The notes beneath the pieces were generated by a model. It ran no database searches. It was not told where the DNA came from and saw only the letters and a list, made by a program, of their open reading frames with translations. From assembly GCA_002428445.1 (NCBI GenBank), contig DIWJ01000016.1, positions 41,677-96,125 on the forward strand: 54,449 bases of DNA. The letters are read 5' to 3'. Shown piece after piece: positions 43,252 through 51,574 of this stretch (positions within the stretch are counted from its first letter, which is position 1; the number at the start of each line of letters is the position of its first letter). This stretch comes from Syntrophaceae bacterium UBA6109 (GTDB taxonomy: Bacteria; Desulfobacterota; Syntrophia; Syntrophales; UBA6109). Made by a program: the position numbers and the translations under genes.

Positions 43252-44214
43252 ATGGATCAAAAGAGTACATTTCCGCTTGGGCCATCTACCGGAACCCATC
43301 ACGAACAGCGCCAGGAAAAGGCCAGGCTCGTGGTCAACATAGGCCTCGCCTTCAATGCGCTCCTTGCAGCAGGAAAGCTCGGGGCCGGCATCTTCGGTCA
43401 CAGCCGGGCGCTTCTTGCGGACGGCGTCAACTCCCTTTCCGACGTCGCCTACTTTCTTGTCGTCATGTTCTTTGTCAGGCTCTCGGGAAAACCGGCGGAT
43501 TCCGAGCACCCCTACGGCCACTATCAATACGAGACCATCGCCGCCCTCGTGGTCGGCGCATTCATCATCACAACCGGCTTCGCCATATTCTGGGACTCGG
43601 TGAATGACGCGTTCGATCTCATGACCGGGAAGACGGAGGTCGTGGCCGTCAGCGCCTTCGCACTTTACACGGCCATTGCGACGATCGTCATCAAGATCGC
43701 CCTCATGATACAGGCGCGCTCCGTGGGCCGCGCCACAAAAAACCTCGCGGTCACAGCCATAGCGCGGGACCACCGCAACGACATCTTCGCTTCTCTGGGG
43801 GCCGCGACCGGCATCCTGCTGGCGATGCTCGGCATCGGATGGGCCGATCCTCTTGCCGGCGCGGTTGTCGCAATTGTTGTGGCCAAGACCGGCCTCGAGA
43901 CCCTGCGGGAGGCCGCGGACGACCTCATGGACAGCGTGCCCAGCAGGGATCTGGCCGGGCAGATCAAGGCGGCATTATCGGATGACACAGTCATCCGGCA
44001 GATCGAAGAGATCCACGCCCACCGCTTCGGACCCTATTTCGTCGCGAATATCACGATCTGCATCGACGGGGCGATCAGTGTCGCCGAGGCGGACGTTATC
44101 GCCACGTCCGCGGAGAAGAAACTGCTGCAGCGAATCTCCATGCTGCGCAAGGTGTACGTTCATACCCATCCAGCCGGCCGGTGTGCAGACGAAGACCGCA
44201 GAGTGCCGGGCTAG
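43252..44214 (+). CDS. CDF-family cation efflux transporter
   Basis: Cation-diffusion facilitator exporting a divalent metal such as Zn, Fe, Mn or Co, driven by proton exchange. The 320-residue protein has six predicted membrane segments and the metal-site motifs LLADGVNSLSDV in helix 2 and ARDHRNDIFAS in helix 5, with the family segment HPYGHYQYETIAALVV. The cytoplasmic C-terminal domain has the expected HAHRFGP and VHTHP segments. I chose ATG 43252 with AGGGTGG upstream; ATG 43234 would add six residues but overlaps the terminator. The metal is unknown. Confidence 0.88.
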   Translation: MDQKSTFPLGPSTGTHHEQRQEKARLVVNIGLAFNALLAAGKLGAGIFGHSRALLADGVNSLSDVAYFLVVMFFVRLSGKPADSEHPYGHYQYETIAALVVGAFIITTGFAIFWDSVNDAFDLMTGKTEVVAVSAFALYTAIATIVIKIALMIQARSVGRATKNLAVTAIARDHRNDIFASLGAATGILLAMLGIGWADPLAGAVVAIVVAKTGLETLREAADDLMDSVPSRDLAGQIKAALSDDTVIRQIEEIHAHRFGPYFVANITICIDGAISVAEADVIATSAEKKLLQRISMLRKVYVHTHPAGRCADEDRRVPG

Positions 44215-44325
44215 AGCGCTGTTCCGGCGTTCCAAGAATGAAGGCATCCCTTGACCAGCCACGATCCATCCATCATGCGGGGAAGGATCCTATCCACCAT
44301 CGTCTTCGGAGTGTAAAAGACAATC

Positions 44326-45588
44326 GTGACACACCTCGGGTCTGCAGCTTCACGGAAACGTAAAGGGGGCATCGGCACGTTCGCCTCACTTCGCAATGCC
44401 GACTATCGCTATTTGTGGACCGGCAGCCTTTTTAACATGGCCGGCTACTGGATACAGCAGGTGACGATTGGCTGGCTGGTTTGGGAGTTATCCGGTTCCG
44501 CAACCCTGGTGGGAATCGCAGCCGGTTTGCGTTCGCTTCCGTTTCTATTCATCGGACCTATCGGAGGAATCGCCGCCGACCGCATGGATCGGAGGCGCCT
44601 TTTGATGATTACGCAGATGATGCTGGCCGCCGTAGCCGTGCTGTTCGCTGCGGTGGTGGCGATGAATTGGGTGCAGATATGGCACGCGATGGTGTTCAGC
44701 TTCGTGATGGGTTCCGGCCTGGCCATCAATCTGCCCGTCCGCCAGTCGCTCATCGCCAACACCGTACCGCGCACGGATCTGGGAAATGCCATTGCACTCA
44801 ACTCCATGGCTGCCAACGTGAGTCGTATCGTCGGACCCGCGGCAGGCGGGGTACTGATCGTGGCTTTTGGTTCGGCAGGCAACTTCCTGCTGCAGGCGGT
44901 TCTGTATCTCGGCGTGGCCGCCATTGTCTTTCCTATGAAAGTTCCATACCGGGAGACCCTGTCCGCGGGCGGGGCATCGGCCCTTAACAGCCTGAAAGAG
45001 GGTATCCGGTACGTCTTGGACGACAGGACCATGTTTGGCCTGGTCCTCCTGAGCTTCATCTCTTCCCTGTTCGTGATGCCTATCCTGCAAATCCTGCCGG
45101 CCTTTACTGATGAGGTGCTCCACGCCAAGGCCGATATCTATGGATACCTTACGGCCTCTTTTGGCATAGGCGGCCTGTTGGCGACCCTGATCCAGGCCTC
45201 GTTCGGGAACTTTATTCGCAGCGGACTGCTGGGCATCATCGCGCTGGCTTGTGCAGCCTTCTTCGTCGTCCTTTTTTCCCAATCCGGCGTGCCGGGGGTT
45301 GCTTTTCTATTGCTCGCGGCTATGGGCTTCTGCATGATGACCTTCCGCGTCAACAACAACACCCTTGTCCTGACCCTTTCTCCTGACGCGCTCCGCGGAC
45401 GAGTGATGTCCATCTACCATATTGACCATGCCCTTACACCGCTTGCATGCTTTGTGCTGGGGGTATGCGCAGACGCGTTTTCGACAACCACAGCCATGGC
45501 GGCGTCCGGTGTGCTCGGGCTGGTGTCCATGGTCGTGCTCCTGGCAACAGTGAAACAGACGCGGGACCTGCGCAGCCTCCGCGCCTAA
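44326..45588 (+). CDS. MFS transporter (EntS/MFS_3-like)
   Basis: Twelve-helix proton-coupled transporter, likely a drug or small-metabolite exporter. The 420-residue protein starts ADYRYLWTGSLFNMAGYWIQ, has the loop 2-3 signature GGIAADRMDRRRLL, and NAIALNSMAANVSRIVGPA typical of the MFS_3 group that includes the enterobactin exporter EntS. The start is GTG. It lies 111 bases after the CDF gene with no closer operon link. Substrate not evident. Confidence 0.85.
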   Translation: MTHLGSAASRKRKGGIGTFASLRNADYRYLWTGSLFNMAGYWIQQVTIGWLVWELSGSATLVGIAAGLRSLPFLFIGPIGGIAADRMDRRRLLMITQMMLAAVAVLFAAVVAMNWVQIWHAMVFSFVMGSGLAINLPVRQSLIANTVPRTDLGNAIALNSMAANVSRIVGPAAGGVLIVAFGSAGNFLLQAVLYLGVAAIVFPMKVPYRETLSAGGASALNSLKEGIRYVLDDRTMFGLVLLSFISSLFVMPILQILPAFTDEVLHAKADIYGYLTASFGIGGLLATLIQASFGNFIRSGLLGIIALACAAFFVVLFSQSGVPGVAFLLLAAMGFCMMTFRVNNNTLVLTLSPDALRGRVMSIYHIDHALTPLACFVLGVCADAFSTTTAMAASGVLGLVSMVVLLATVKQTRDLRSLRA

Positions 45589-45746
45589 CCTGCAACTCTC
45601 CCCGAAATCATTGAAATATCATGAGATATGCCTTGACTTTGCGTGAGCAGTACAGTAGCGTGCAACTATACTCTGTGTCCCGCTATGGTCTTAAGTCAGT
45701 GCGGCACAGTTGAAGTTGAGTTGCGACAATTTGAAGTGCAAAGGCG

Positions 45747-45782
45747 GCCACAATGCTCTTTAGAGCATTTGTGGCTTTTTTT
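45747..45782 (+). terminator. Hairpin with T-tract upstream of a small-protein gene (terminator or attenuator)
   Basis: GCCACAATGCTCT (45747-45759) pairs with AGAGCATTTGTGGC (45762-45775), one bulged T, and is followed by seven T. It lies 171 bases after the MFS stop and 58 bases before the small-protein gene. It may terminate a short RNA made from the preceding AT-rich region (TATACT at 45667-45672), or act as a leader attenuator. Confidence 0.7.
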
Positions 45783-45840
45783 CTGCCATATCGGTGATAC
45801 AGACTTTTGAAAAATACCAGGAACAGACAGGAGCTTGGAA

Positions 45841-46032
45841 ATGGGAAAGCACACATTCAACTTTGGCAAACAGGCGAAAGAAAAAGCAAGACAGCAGAAA
45901 CAGATGGAAAAGGCTTCGAAGCGCATGATGGCCAAGCAGCAGAAGGCCAATATGAAAGCGAGCACTCCGAGCTCAGGCCCAGATATGACTGAACCGGGAC
46001 CGACGGAGGAGATTGCCGGCAGCAACGCATAG
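45841..46032 (+). CDS. Very small Lys/Gln/Met-rich protein
   Basis: A 63-residue protein of unknown function. Residues 1-40 are strongly charged and alpha-helical in look, with GKHTFNFGKQAKEKARQQKQ followed by a further Lys/Gln/Met run. The tail is Pro/Glu rich and acidic. AGGAG lies seven bases before the ATG at 45841. No Cys, membrane segment or signal peptide. The composition resembles small nucleic-acid- or ribosome-binding proteins, and I recall similar short proteins in Deltaproteobacteria, but no name. The coding call rests on the ribosome site and sense composition. Confidence 0.65.
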   Translation: MGKHTFNFGKQAKEKARQQKQMEKASKRMMAKQQKANMKASTPSSGPDMTEPGPTEEIAGSNA

Positions 46033-46133
46033 GGAAGGCCACATCCATGCCCCCTTATGATCTTCGTAATGGCTTTACAGAAAAAGACCAAGAGTTGTTT
46101 TTCCCATGACGGAACACTTGCAGGTGAATTGAA

Positions 46134-46541
46134 ATGAGCGAAGATATTTTAGACTACTGGGTCAGGCTCATCAAGACGATCTTCCCGGGGAACGCCTGGA
46201 TTACTTCTCGTTTTGTAAATGATGATTGTTCAATACGAATCGATTGGAAGCTGGACAATGACCCGGATGGCCCAAACAGGCGTTCCAAAACCATTGAGAT
46301 CATTATCAAAGAAGGTGCCGTTGAAGACTATCTCGACAAGAACAGGAAAGACCGTGAATTGTCCGACGTCATGATGAGAAAATTCATTTGCGAGCGGTAT
46401 CGTCTTTCTATTCCTGATAATGAACTGCCTGCCAGCCAATATGCATCGACAAGAAAGTGGTTAATCTCCAAGGATGTCCTCAATGGCAACCCCCCGCTTG
46501 ACACCCCCGTGGGAGATCCAGTTACGTCCGCTTATCAATAA
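46134..46541 (+). CDS. Hypothetical protein, 135 residues
   Basis: Not recognised. A soluble-looking 135-residue protein with an alpha-beta pattern: helix ILDYWVRLIKTIF, strands CSIRIDWKLDND and KTIEIIIKEGAVEDYL, then a basic helix and a Pro-rich end. No signal peptide, membrane segment or Cys cluster. Base use is less GC rich than in neighbouring operons, which may point to a transferred segment (about 45.6-46.9 kb). It starts 101 bases after the small charged protein. No function can be suggested. Confidence 0.6.
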   Translation: MSEDILDYWVRLIKTIFPGNAWITSRFVNDDCSIRIDWKLDNDPDGPNRRSKTIEIIIKEGAVEDYLDKNRKDRELSDVMMRKFICERYRLSIPDNELPASQYASTRKWLISKDVLNGNPPLDTPVGDPVTSAYQ

Positions 46542-46881
46542 GAATGGATACAAAAGCGGCAGCCTGCCGTATATTTCCGGAAACGCTCCGCCATTGAACA
46601 GCAGCCGTTAAAGTGGCAATCAGGGCAGGTCTTGTTTTGACGCTGTCTGTCACGTCATATAGGTCAGGACAAACAGTTCCTGGCGAAGTCATCTTGACAG
46701 CAGGTGTAAAATGTCGCACAAAAATGCCTGCTGTCGTCAAGCGTGCCATTACTTCTTGTAGTCGGGAAAAGATCAAACTCAAATACTCCAGGACTGCAAT
46801 CCGTAATAGAACGCAATTCAATCCCGGCAACCGGCGCCGTCGCGTTTAGAACAACAGCTTTTGAAAGGTCAAGTGAAGATT
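46542..46881. other. 340-base intergenic region with inverted repeat, no gene
   Basis: Short open frames on both strands lack ribosome sites and recognisable composition. An inverted repeat GACAGCAGG (46696-46704) with CCTGCTGTC (46727-46735) encloses a 22-base loop. The region is AT richer than its surroundings. It may carry the promoter of the acyl-CoA synthetase gene, but no good box pair was found. Confidence 0.5.
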
Positions 46882-48708
46882 ATGGCGATTTTTGAATATG
46901 GTGAGTACAAAAACGAATATGATTCCCCTGATAACCTGGTGGATATTTTTGAAAACAGCATCTCCAGATACCCGGACAATCTGTTGATCGGAGAAAAAGA
47001 CGGCGCCGGGGTGTATCAATGGGTAACCTATAGCCAGATAGCAATACGCGCGAATAACCTGAGGGCGGGGCTGTCTGCGATCGGGGTCAAGGCAGGCGAC
47101 GCCATCGGCATCATTGCGAATAACCGGAAAGAATGGCTGATCGGAGAGATTGCCACCCAGGGTCTGGGCGCCGTATACGTTCCCATGTACGAAAAAGAAC
47201 TGGTTTCGATGTGGAAATATATCGTGAAAGACGCCGAGATCAAGGTCCTGTTCGTATCGAAACCCGAAGTGCTGCAGAAAGTGAAAGATTTCCCGCGCGA
47301 AATCCCCACCCTGAAACAGATCTTTCTGATCGAAGGTGCGGGCGAAGGCTCCCTCGAGGCACTGGAGAAAAAAGGGGCGGAAAAGCCAGTTCCCTCCCTC
47401 AAGCCGAAACATTCCGATATTGCGCTCCTGATCTACACTTCGGGCACTACGGGCGAACCCAAAGGCGTCCTTCTTTCTCACGGCAATCTGGCGGAAAATG
47501 TCAAGGCAGGGCTGGCCTGGTTTACCAACTTGACCGAAAAAAGCCGGTGCATCTCGATGCTGCCCTGGGCGCACTCTTTCGGGATTACCGCCGATCTCCA
47601 TGCCTTCCTCATGAGAGGGGCTTCCATCGGCATCATGGGATCGGTGGAGACTCTCATTGATGATCTGCCCAAAGTCCGGCCCACATTCATGATCACCGTC
47701 CCCCGGATCTTCAACAAGGTCTATAACGGGGTATGGGCCAAGATGAGGGAAGCGGGCGGGCTGAAACTCAAGCTCTTTGAAATGGCGCTGGCGGCGGCAA
47801 AGGTCAAACGCGATACCGGTAAACGGGGTTTCAAATACAAGATCCTGGATAAGATCGTCTTGAAAAAGATCAGGGACCGCTTCGGGGGATGTCTCGAAAA
47901 CGCCGTCACGGGCAGCGCTCCCATGAATGTGGAGATTGCCAAATTCTTTATCGACGTCGGGATTCCGACCTATGACGCCTATGGATTGAGCGAATGCTCC
48001 CCGGCCATCGCCATCAACTCCCCCTTGATGGGAAACCGCCTGGGTTCGGTCGGAAAACCGATCAACAAGACCAAAGTCGTGATCGACCGTTCACGAACCG
48101 GTGCAGACAGCGACGACGGAGAGATCATTTGTTTCGGACCGCAATGCATGGTCGGTTATCACAAGAAACCGGAAAAAACCAAAGAAGTGATCGTGGAGAT
48201 GCGCGGCATGCGGGGAGTGCGCACCGGAGACCGGGGATACCTGGACGATGACGGCTTCCTGTACATCACCGGCCGATTCAAGGAAGAGTACAAACTTGCG
48301 AACGGGAAATATGTCTATCCGGAAACCATCGAGTTGGAGATGAAGGTCTTGCCCTGGATTTTGAACGCCGTAGTCGCCGGGGCAGGGCATGAACACAACG
48401 TGGGATTGATTGTCCCCGACATGAAATTGCTGCAGCATCTGGCGGCCGAGATGAACTTATCGGTCGCGCCAAAAGACCTTTTCGATCCCTCCAACCCCGT
48501 GAGTCAGAAATTCAAGGACCTGCTGACCGCCGAGGTTCAAAACCATCTTCGGAAGACGGTGGGGTCCTACGAAATTCCCCGCAAATTTGCCTTCATCTTC
48601 GACGATTTCACGGTCGACAACGGCATGCTGACGCAAACCATGAAACTCAAACGCGGGGTGATCATGGAACGATATGGGGACGTGCTGGAAGGGCTTTACA
48701 AGAAATAA
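46882..48708 (+). CDS. AMP-forming acyl-CoA synthetase (long-chain FadD-like)
   Basis: Activates a fatty or aromatic acid to its CoA ester using ATP. The 608-residue protein has the adenylation P-loop LLIYTSGTTGEPKG (about residues 182-195), the A4-A5 region YDAYGLSECSP and the later TGDRGYLDDDGF and RFKEEYKLANGKY segments that include the catalytic loop. An N-terminal helix, then the domain fold, fits the long-chain group. The ATG at 46882 is favoured over a TTG at 46861. It has no close operon partner; the acid it serves is unknown. Confidence 0.9.
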   Translation: MAIFEYGEYKNEYDSPDNLVDIFENSISRYPDNLLIGEKDGAGVYQWVTYSQIAIRANNLRAGLSAIGVKAGDAIGIIANNRKEWLIGEIATQGLGAVYVPMYEKELVSMWKYIVKDAEIKVLFVSKPEVLQKVKDFPREIPTLKQIFLIEGAGEGSLEALEKKGAEKPVPSLKPKHSDIALLIYTSGTTGEPKGVLLSHGNLAENVKAGLAWFTNLTEKSRCISMLPWAHSFGITADLHAFLMRGASIGIMGSVETLIDDLPKVRPTFMITVPRIFNKVYNGVWAKMREAGGLKLKLFEMALAAAKVKRDTGKRGFKYKILDKIVLKKIRDRFGGCLENAVTGSAPMNVEIAKFFIDVGIPTYDAYGLSECSPAIAINSPLMGNRLGSVGKPINKTKVVIDRSRTGADSDDGEIICFGPQCMVGYHKKPEKTKEVIVEMRGMRGVRTGDRGYLDDDGFLYITGRFKEEYKLANGKYVYPETIELEMKVLPWILNAVVAGAGHEHNVGLIVPDMKLLQHLAAEMNLSVAPKDLFDPSNPVSQKFKDLLTAEVQNHLRKTVGSYEIPRKFAFIFDDFTVDNGMLTQTMKLKRGVIMERYGDVLEGLYKK

Positions 48709-48732
48709 GGAAAGGGAACGGCGGGCGGGTTG

Positions 48733-49302
48733 CTATGTGGTTTTTTTGAGAGTCAGCAGGTAAATAAATTCGCCGATGTCTCCCTGGTATGTCTTAAAAA
48801 AACCATATTTCGTGATTCTTTCTTCAGCCTCCTCTTCAGAAAGCCTTACGCTTATGGGCGGCCCAGGCCCCTTGTCGATTTTTTTGAATTCTATTACGGC
48901 GAGAACGCCGTCAGGTTTCAGAACACGAACGATTTCTTCAAGCGTTGAAGCCTGCTCTCCCGGCGACAGATCATGAAGAACTGTAGCCATGAGACAAAAG
49001 TCAATCGACTTCGTATCAACAGGCATGTGCTTTGTTATATCGGCCCTTATCGGATGGATGTTTGACAGGTGCTTCTCCCGTATCGTGTTCTTTAGAATCT
49101 CAATTCCCTCGTCCCAAAGATCTACCGCGTGGATCAAGCCTTCTTCATCCAGCCGCTTTGAGATCTCGATGCTGTATCGTCCTGCCCCGCAGGCCAGATC
49201 AAGCACCCGGGCTCCAGGAAGGATTTCGACATTTGAAAAAAAAGCTGATGGGTTGATCAGATCAAAGCTGCTTTTCCCGGCACCGGCAGGCTTCTTTCTC
49301 AT
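48733..49302 (-). CDS. Class I SAM-dependent methyltransferase
   Basis: A 189-residue Rossmann methyltransferase with motif I RVLDLACGAGRYSIEIS, acidic loop IHAVDLWDEG, and post-motif FCLMATVLHDLSPGEQA. Methyl acceptor unknown; the sequence is UbiE-like in general, not of a specific class. It is the last of three minus-strand genes that follow a YHS-domain protein and a thioredoxin, with gaps of 14 and 28 bases. This suggests a joint role in handling a metal or thiol compound. Confidence 0.83.
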   Translation of the reverse strand: MRKKPAGAGKSSFDLINPSAFFSNVEILPGARVLDLACGAGRYSIEISKRLDEEGLIHAVDLWDEGIEILKNTIREKHLSNIHPIRADITKHMPVDTKSIDFCLMATVLHDLSPGEQASTLEEIVRVLKPDGVLAVIEFKKIDKGPGPPISVRLSEEEAEERITKYGFFKTYQGDIGEFIYLLTLKKTT

Positions 49303-49330
49303 GTATTTTCCTTATGATTGGACATGACAG

Positions 49331-49687
49331 CTACAGGCTTGGCCGGTACGACGAACATGCATCGACGAATTCCGACATCTGTCTTTCGCTCAGGCCGAGT
49401 CCCGATTGGCCATCCAATCTTTCTGAAACGACTCCCTTTTCAAGAAAAAGCACGGTCGGATAGACTTTCACTGAATATTCATCCGCCATCGTTTCTCCGT
49501 CATCCTGGACCATGATAAATTGCAGCCCTTCCAACCCCGCATACTGTTTGAATATCGGCAGGAATCTTGCGCAAAAAGGACACCAGGATGCGTAAAAAAG
49601 GGCAACGACTCGATCTGCAGCCATCAGCCTTTCGGTAAGATCATGACGGTTGTTGACCAAAACACATTCAGTCTTTTTTGCGTGCAT
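49331..49687 (-). CDS. Thioredoxin-family protein
   Basis: A 118-residue thioredoxin-fold protein with active site FYASWCPFCARFLP (Cys36, Cys39) and the cis-proline segment VYPTVLFLEKG. The CPFC motif differs from CGPC of classical thioredoxin and tunes the redox potential. No signal peptide, so cytoplasmic. Middle gene of the YHS-thioredoxin-methyltransferase operon. Length is the normal single domain. Confidence 0.86.
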   Translation of the reverse strand: MHAKKTECVLVNNRHDLTERLMAADRVVALFYASWCPFCARFLPIFKQYAGLEGLQFIMVQDDGETMADEYSVKVYPTVLFLEKGVVSERLDGQSGLGLSERQMSEFVDACSSYRPSL

Positions 49688-49701
49688 CGGACCTCCCGCG
49701 A

Positions 49702-50169
49702 TCAGTTCCCGCCGTAAAATTTCAGCCAGTTCGCATCAGCCTTTTCGATGTTGCCGGGGATGTCGCGGCTCCATTTCTCGTGCGCTGCCCTGCTGCAATT
49801 CAGGTAAAGCTTCCCATTGACGATCTCCCACACTTCCGGATCGGTAGGGGCTTTCCGAGCCTCCGTCATGGCCCAGGCGCAAAAACCGTCATATTGCGGA
49901 GCGTATTTCCGCGGATCCGCCGCGAACAGATCCCTGTTCTCGCCGGTTGAGAAATACCAGGTCATCTGATGCCACTGGAAGGCAAATGACTCGCTGCCTT
50001 TCAGGGCTTTGCCGGCCTGGAAATATGCGACGGGATCATAACCCCTGATGGCGACATCACCCGCCGATGAACTTCCGGGCGCGATGCCGCCTAATCCAGC
50101 CAGTAGCAGGAATGCGAATGAAGACCTCATGAGAATCCGCTCGATTGCTCTCGGTGATTTCATGCCCAT
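49702..50169 (-). CDS. Exported YHS-domain protein
   Basis: A secreted protein with the YHS signature (VAIRGYDPVAYFQAGKAL), followed by FQWHQMTWYFSTGENRDLFAADPRKYAPQ split by a conserved core and GFCAWAM. YHS domains are linked to heavy-metal or heme-associated proteins. A signal peptide of about 20 residues (RSSFAFLLLAGLGGIAPG) is visible. The annotated start at 50169 is the longest; ATG 50130 gives a more typical short signal peptide. First gene of the operon with thioredoxin and methyltransferase. A single conserved Cys is present near YLNCSRAA. Confidence 0.78.
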   Translation of the reverse strand: MGMKSPRAIERILMRSSFAFLLLAGLGGIAPGSSSAGDVAIRGYDPVAYFQAGKALKGSESFAFQWHQMTWYFSTGENRDLFAADPRKYAPQYDGFCAWAMTEARKAPTDPEVWEIVNGKLYLNCSRAAHEKWSRDIPGNIEKADANWLKFYGGN

Positions 50170-50254
50170 TGACCGTATTGCTTCGTTTCACATCCCGTCA
50201 AGAAACGCTTCTTTCCGCCTCCTTCCGTTGGAAGCCGGGATCGCGCTCCTGAAA

Positions 50255-50656
50255 TCAAGGTTGCCCGGCAGCGAGGCGGCCAGGGGCGTGGACTGTTTCC
50301 GGGGCAGGAGCAGAAAGACGGCTGCTGTCGACCGCTTTCCGCAAGTCATGGATGTTGAAGGGCTTGGAGAGGCACACGTCGGCCCCGGCCTTTCTGAAGG
50401 CCTTCTCGCCCCAGGCACCGCTCATGCCGATAACGCGGGTGTCCGGAAATTCAGTCTTCATGAACCTGCAGAGCCGAAAGCCATCCATCCTGGGCATATC
50501 GGCGTCGGTGATGACGGCATCGTAGCGGTTGCTCAATCGGAGATTGATGGCGTCAATGCCGTCGGATGCCGTGTCCACCGTATGGCCGCAGATCTTCATG
50601 GCGGAGGACAGGAAATCCCTGATGTCCTTGTTGTCGTCGACGACCAAAAGCCTCAT
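50255..50656 (-). CDS. Single-domain response regulator receiver
   Basis: A CheY-like receiver with no output domain. The 133-residue protein has the acidic pair Asp7-Asp8 (LLVVDDNKD), phosphorylated Asp51 in VITDADMPRMDG, Ser79 in IGMSGAWG and Lys98 in CLSKPF, i.e. the full switch set. A C-terminal Pro-rich tail of about 20 residues follows. AAGGAGG lies before the ATG. It may be the partner of an unseen kinase; the nearest signalling gene is a PAS protein 300 bases upstream. It is separated from it by a gene-free stretch. Confidence 0.86.
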   Translation of the reverse strand: MRLLVVDDNKDIRDFLSSAMKICGHTVDTASDGIDAINLRLSNRYDAVITDADMPRMDGFRLCRFMKTEFPDTRVIGMSGAWGEKAFRKAGADVCLSKPFNIHDLRKAVDSSRLSAPAPETVHAPGRLAAGQP

Positions 50657-50955
50657 ATCGAACCTCCTTCGTGTTTTCCCCGGGCAGGACTTTGATGATT
50701 GATCCGAGTTCAGCGCGCAGCCGGAGCGAAAGCGCTTCCATTCGTCCCTTCTGAAGCAGTTCCCGGTTCCGGCGTGTCTTTCCCGGTCTGCCTTCCTGCT
50801 TGTCGGACGATTGCCGGAATTTTGCGGGCACGCTCAAAATAGATGAAGCCGCACCGTGCGTCTATCGGGGAAAAAGGAAAAGGGATGCACGAAATACCTT
50901 ACAACATGGGATTTGAGGTTTGCGGATAGGAATGCATGGGACGATCAGAGGCTGT

Positions 50956-51312
50956 TCAAGGCTTCGGAACTGCGGCATGAATACAGCCCACCAGGCGCCC
51001 ATCGATCACAAGGGGGGATACCGTAATCAGGAGAGCTTTCCCGTAAGGCCTGGCCTCGTAAAGAACCGGCTCTCTCCTCCCCTTTTTGAATTCATCGATC
51101 ATTCCATCGATGCGGGTATTGCTCACGGGTTTCTTATGGCAGAGGCGAATATCCTTTCCCAGGAGGCCAGGATTGCGGTCCAAGAGCCTGGGAGCGTATT
51201 CATTGTAGTAGAGCATGGTCCCCTGCAGGTCAAAGACGGTTACAGCCACGGAAATCCCGTCAAGAACTTCGGGCAGCCAGGCATGCGTAAAACGCTCGAC
51301 ATGAAAACTCAT
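50956..51312 (-). CDS. Small PAS-domain protein
   Basis: A 118-residue single PAS domain (about residues 15-115): VLDGISVAVTVFDLQGTMLYY, NPGLLGKDIRLCHKKP and the closing SPLVIDGRLVGCIH strand (longer motif broken). The DIRLCHKK region resembles PAS domains with a possible heme- or small-molecule-binding His, but this is unproven. No kinase or output domain. GGGGAGGCGG precedes the ATG. Together with the receiver protein downstream it may form part of a simple signalling relay. Confidence 0.7.
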   Translation of the reverse strand: MSFHVERFTHAWLPEVLDGISVAVTVFDLQGTMLYYNEYAPRLLDRNPGLLGKDIRLCHKKPVSNTRIDGMIDEFKKGRREPVLYEARPYGKALLITVSPLVIDGRLVGCIHAAVPKP

Positions 51313-51574
51313 TCCGCCTCCCCGGGATCAACACCTCTTTTTATCTATACCATACGGATGAACAAACAGCATCCATGATGTCGGCATTTGAACGTCGGGA
51401 TGGCAGCCATCGGCGGGCTGAAATGCATAGGATTGTTCTGTCCAGTTTCAGGGCGGAGGTGTATTGTTCCGGGAATCGTGCCGCGGGCTATTGATTTTTA
51501 ATGACGTTGACATGCCGCACGGCTTTTCCTATGATTTTGTCCCATCAGACGCCTGGTCGGGAAAGTGTGGACGC

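Noticed and set aside
46542..46860. An attC/integron-like site
   Set aside because: GTT-R-type and complementary AAC boxes do not pair in the correct order, and no integrase is present.
50553..50837. A 94-residue minus-strand frame overlapping the receiver gene
   Set aside because: It overlaps the receiver start in another frame and has an Arg/Gln-rich shadow composition. No evidence for a frameshifted gene.
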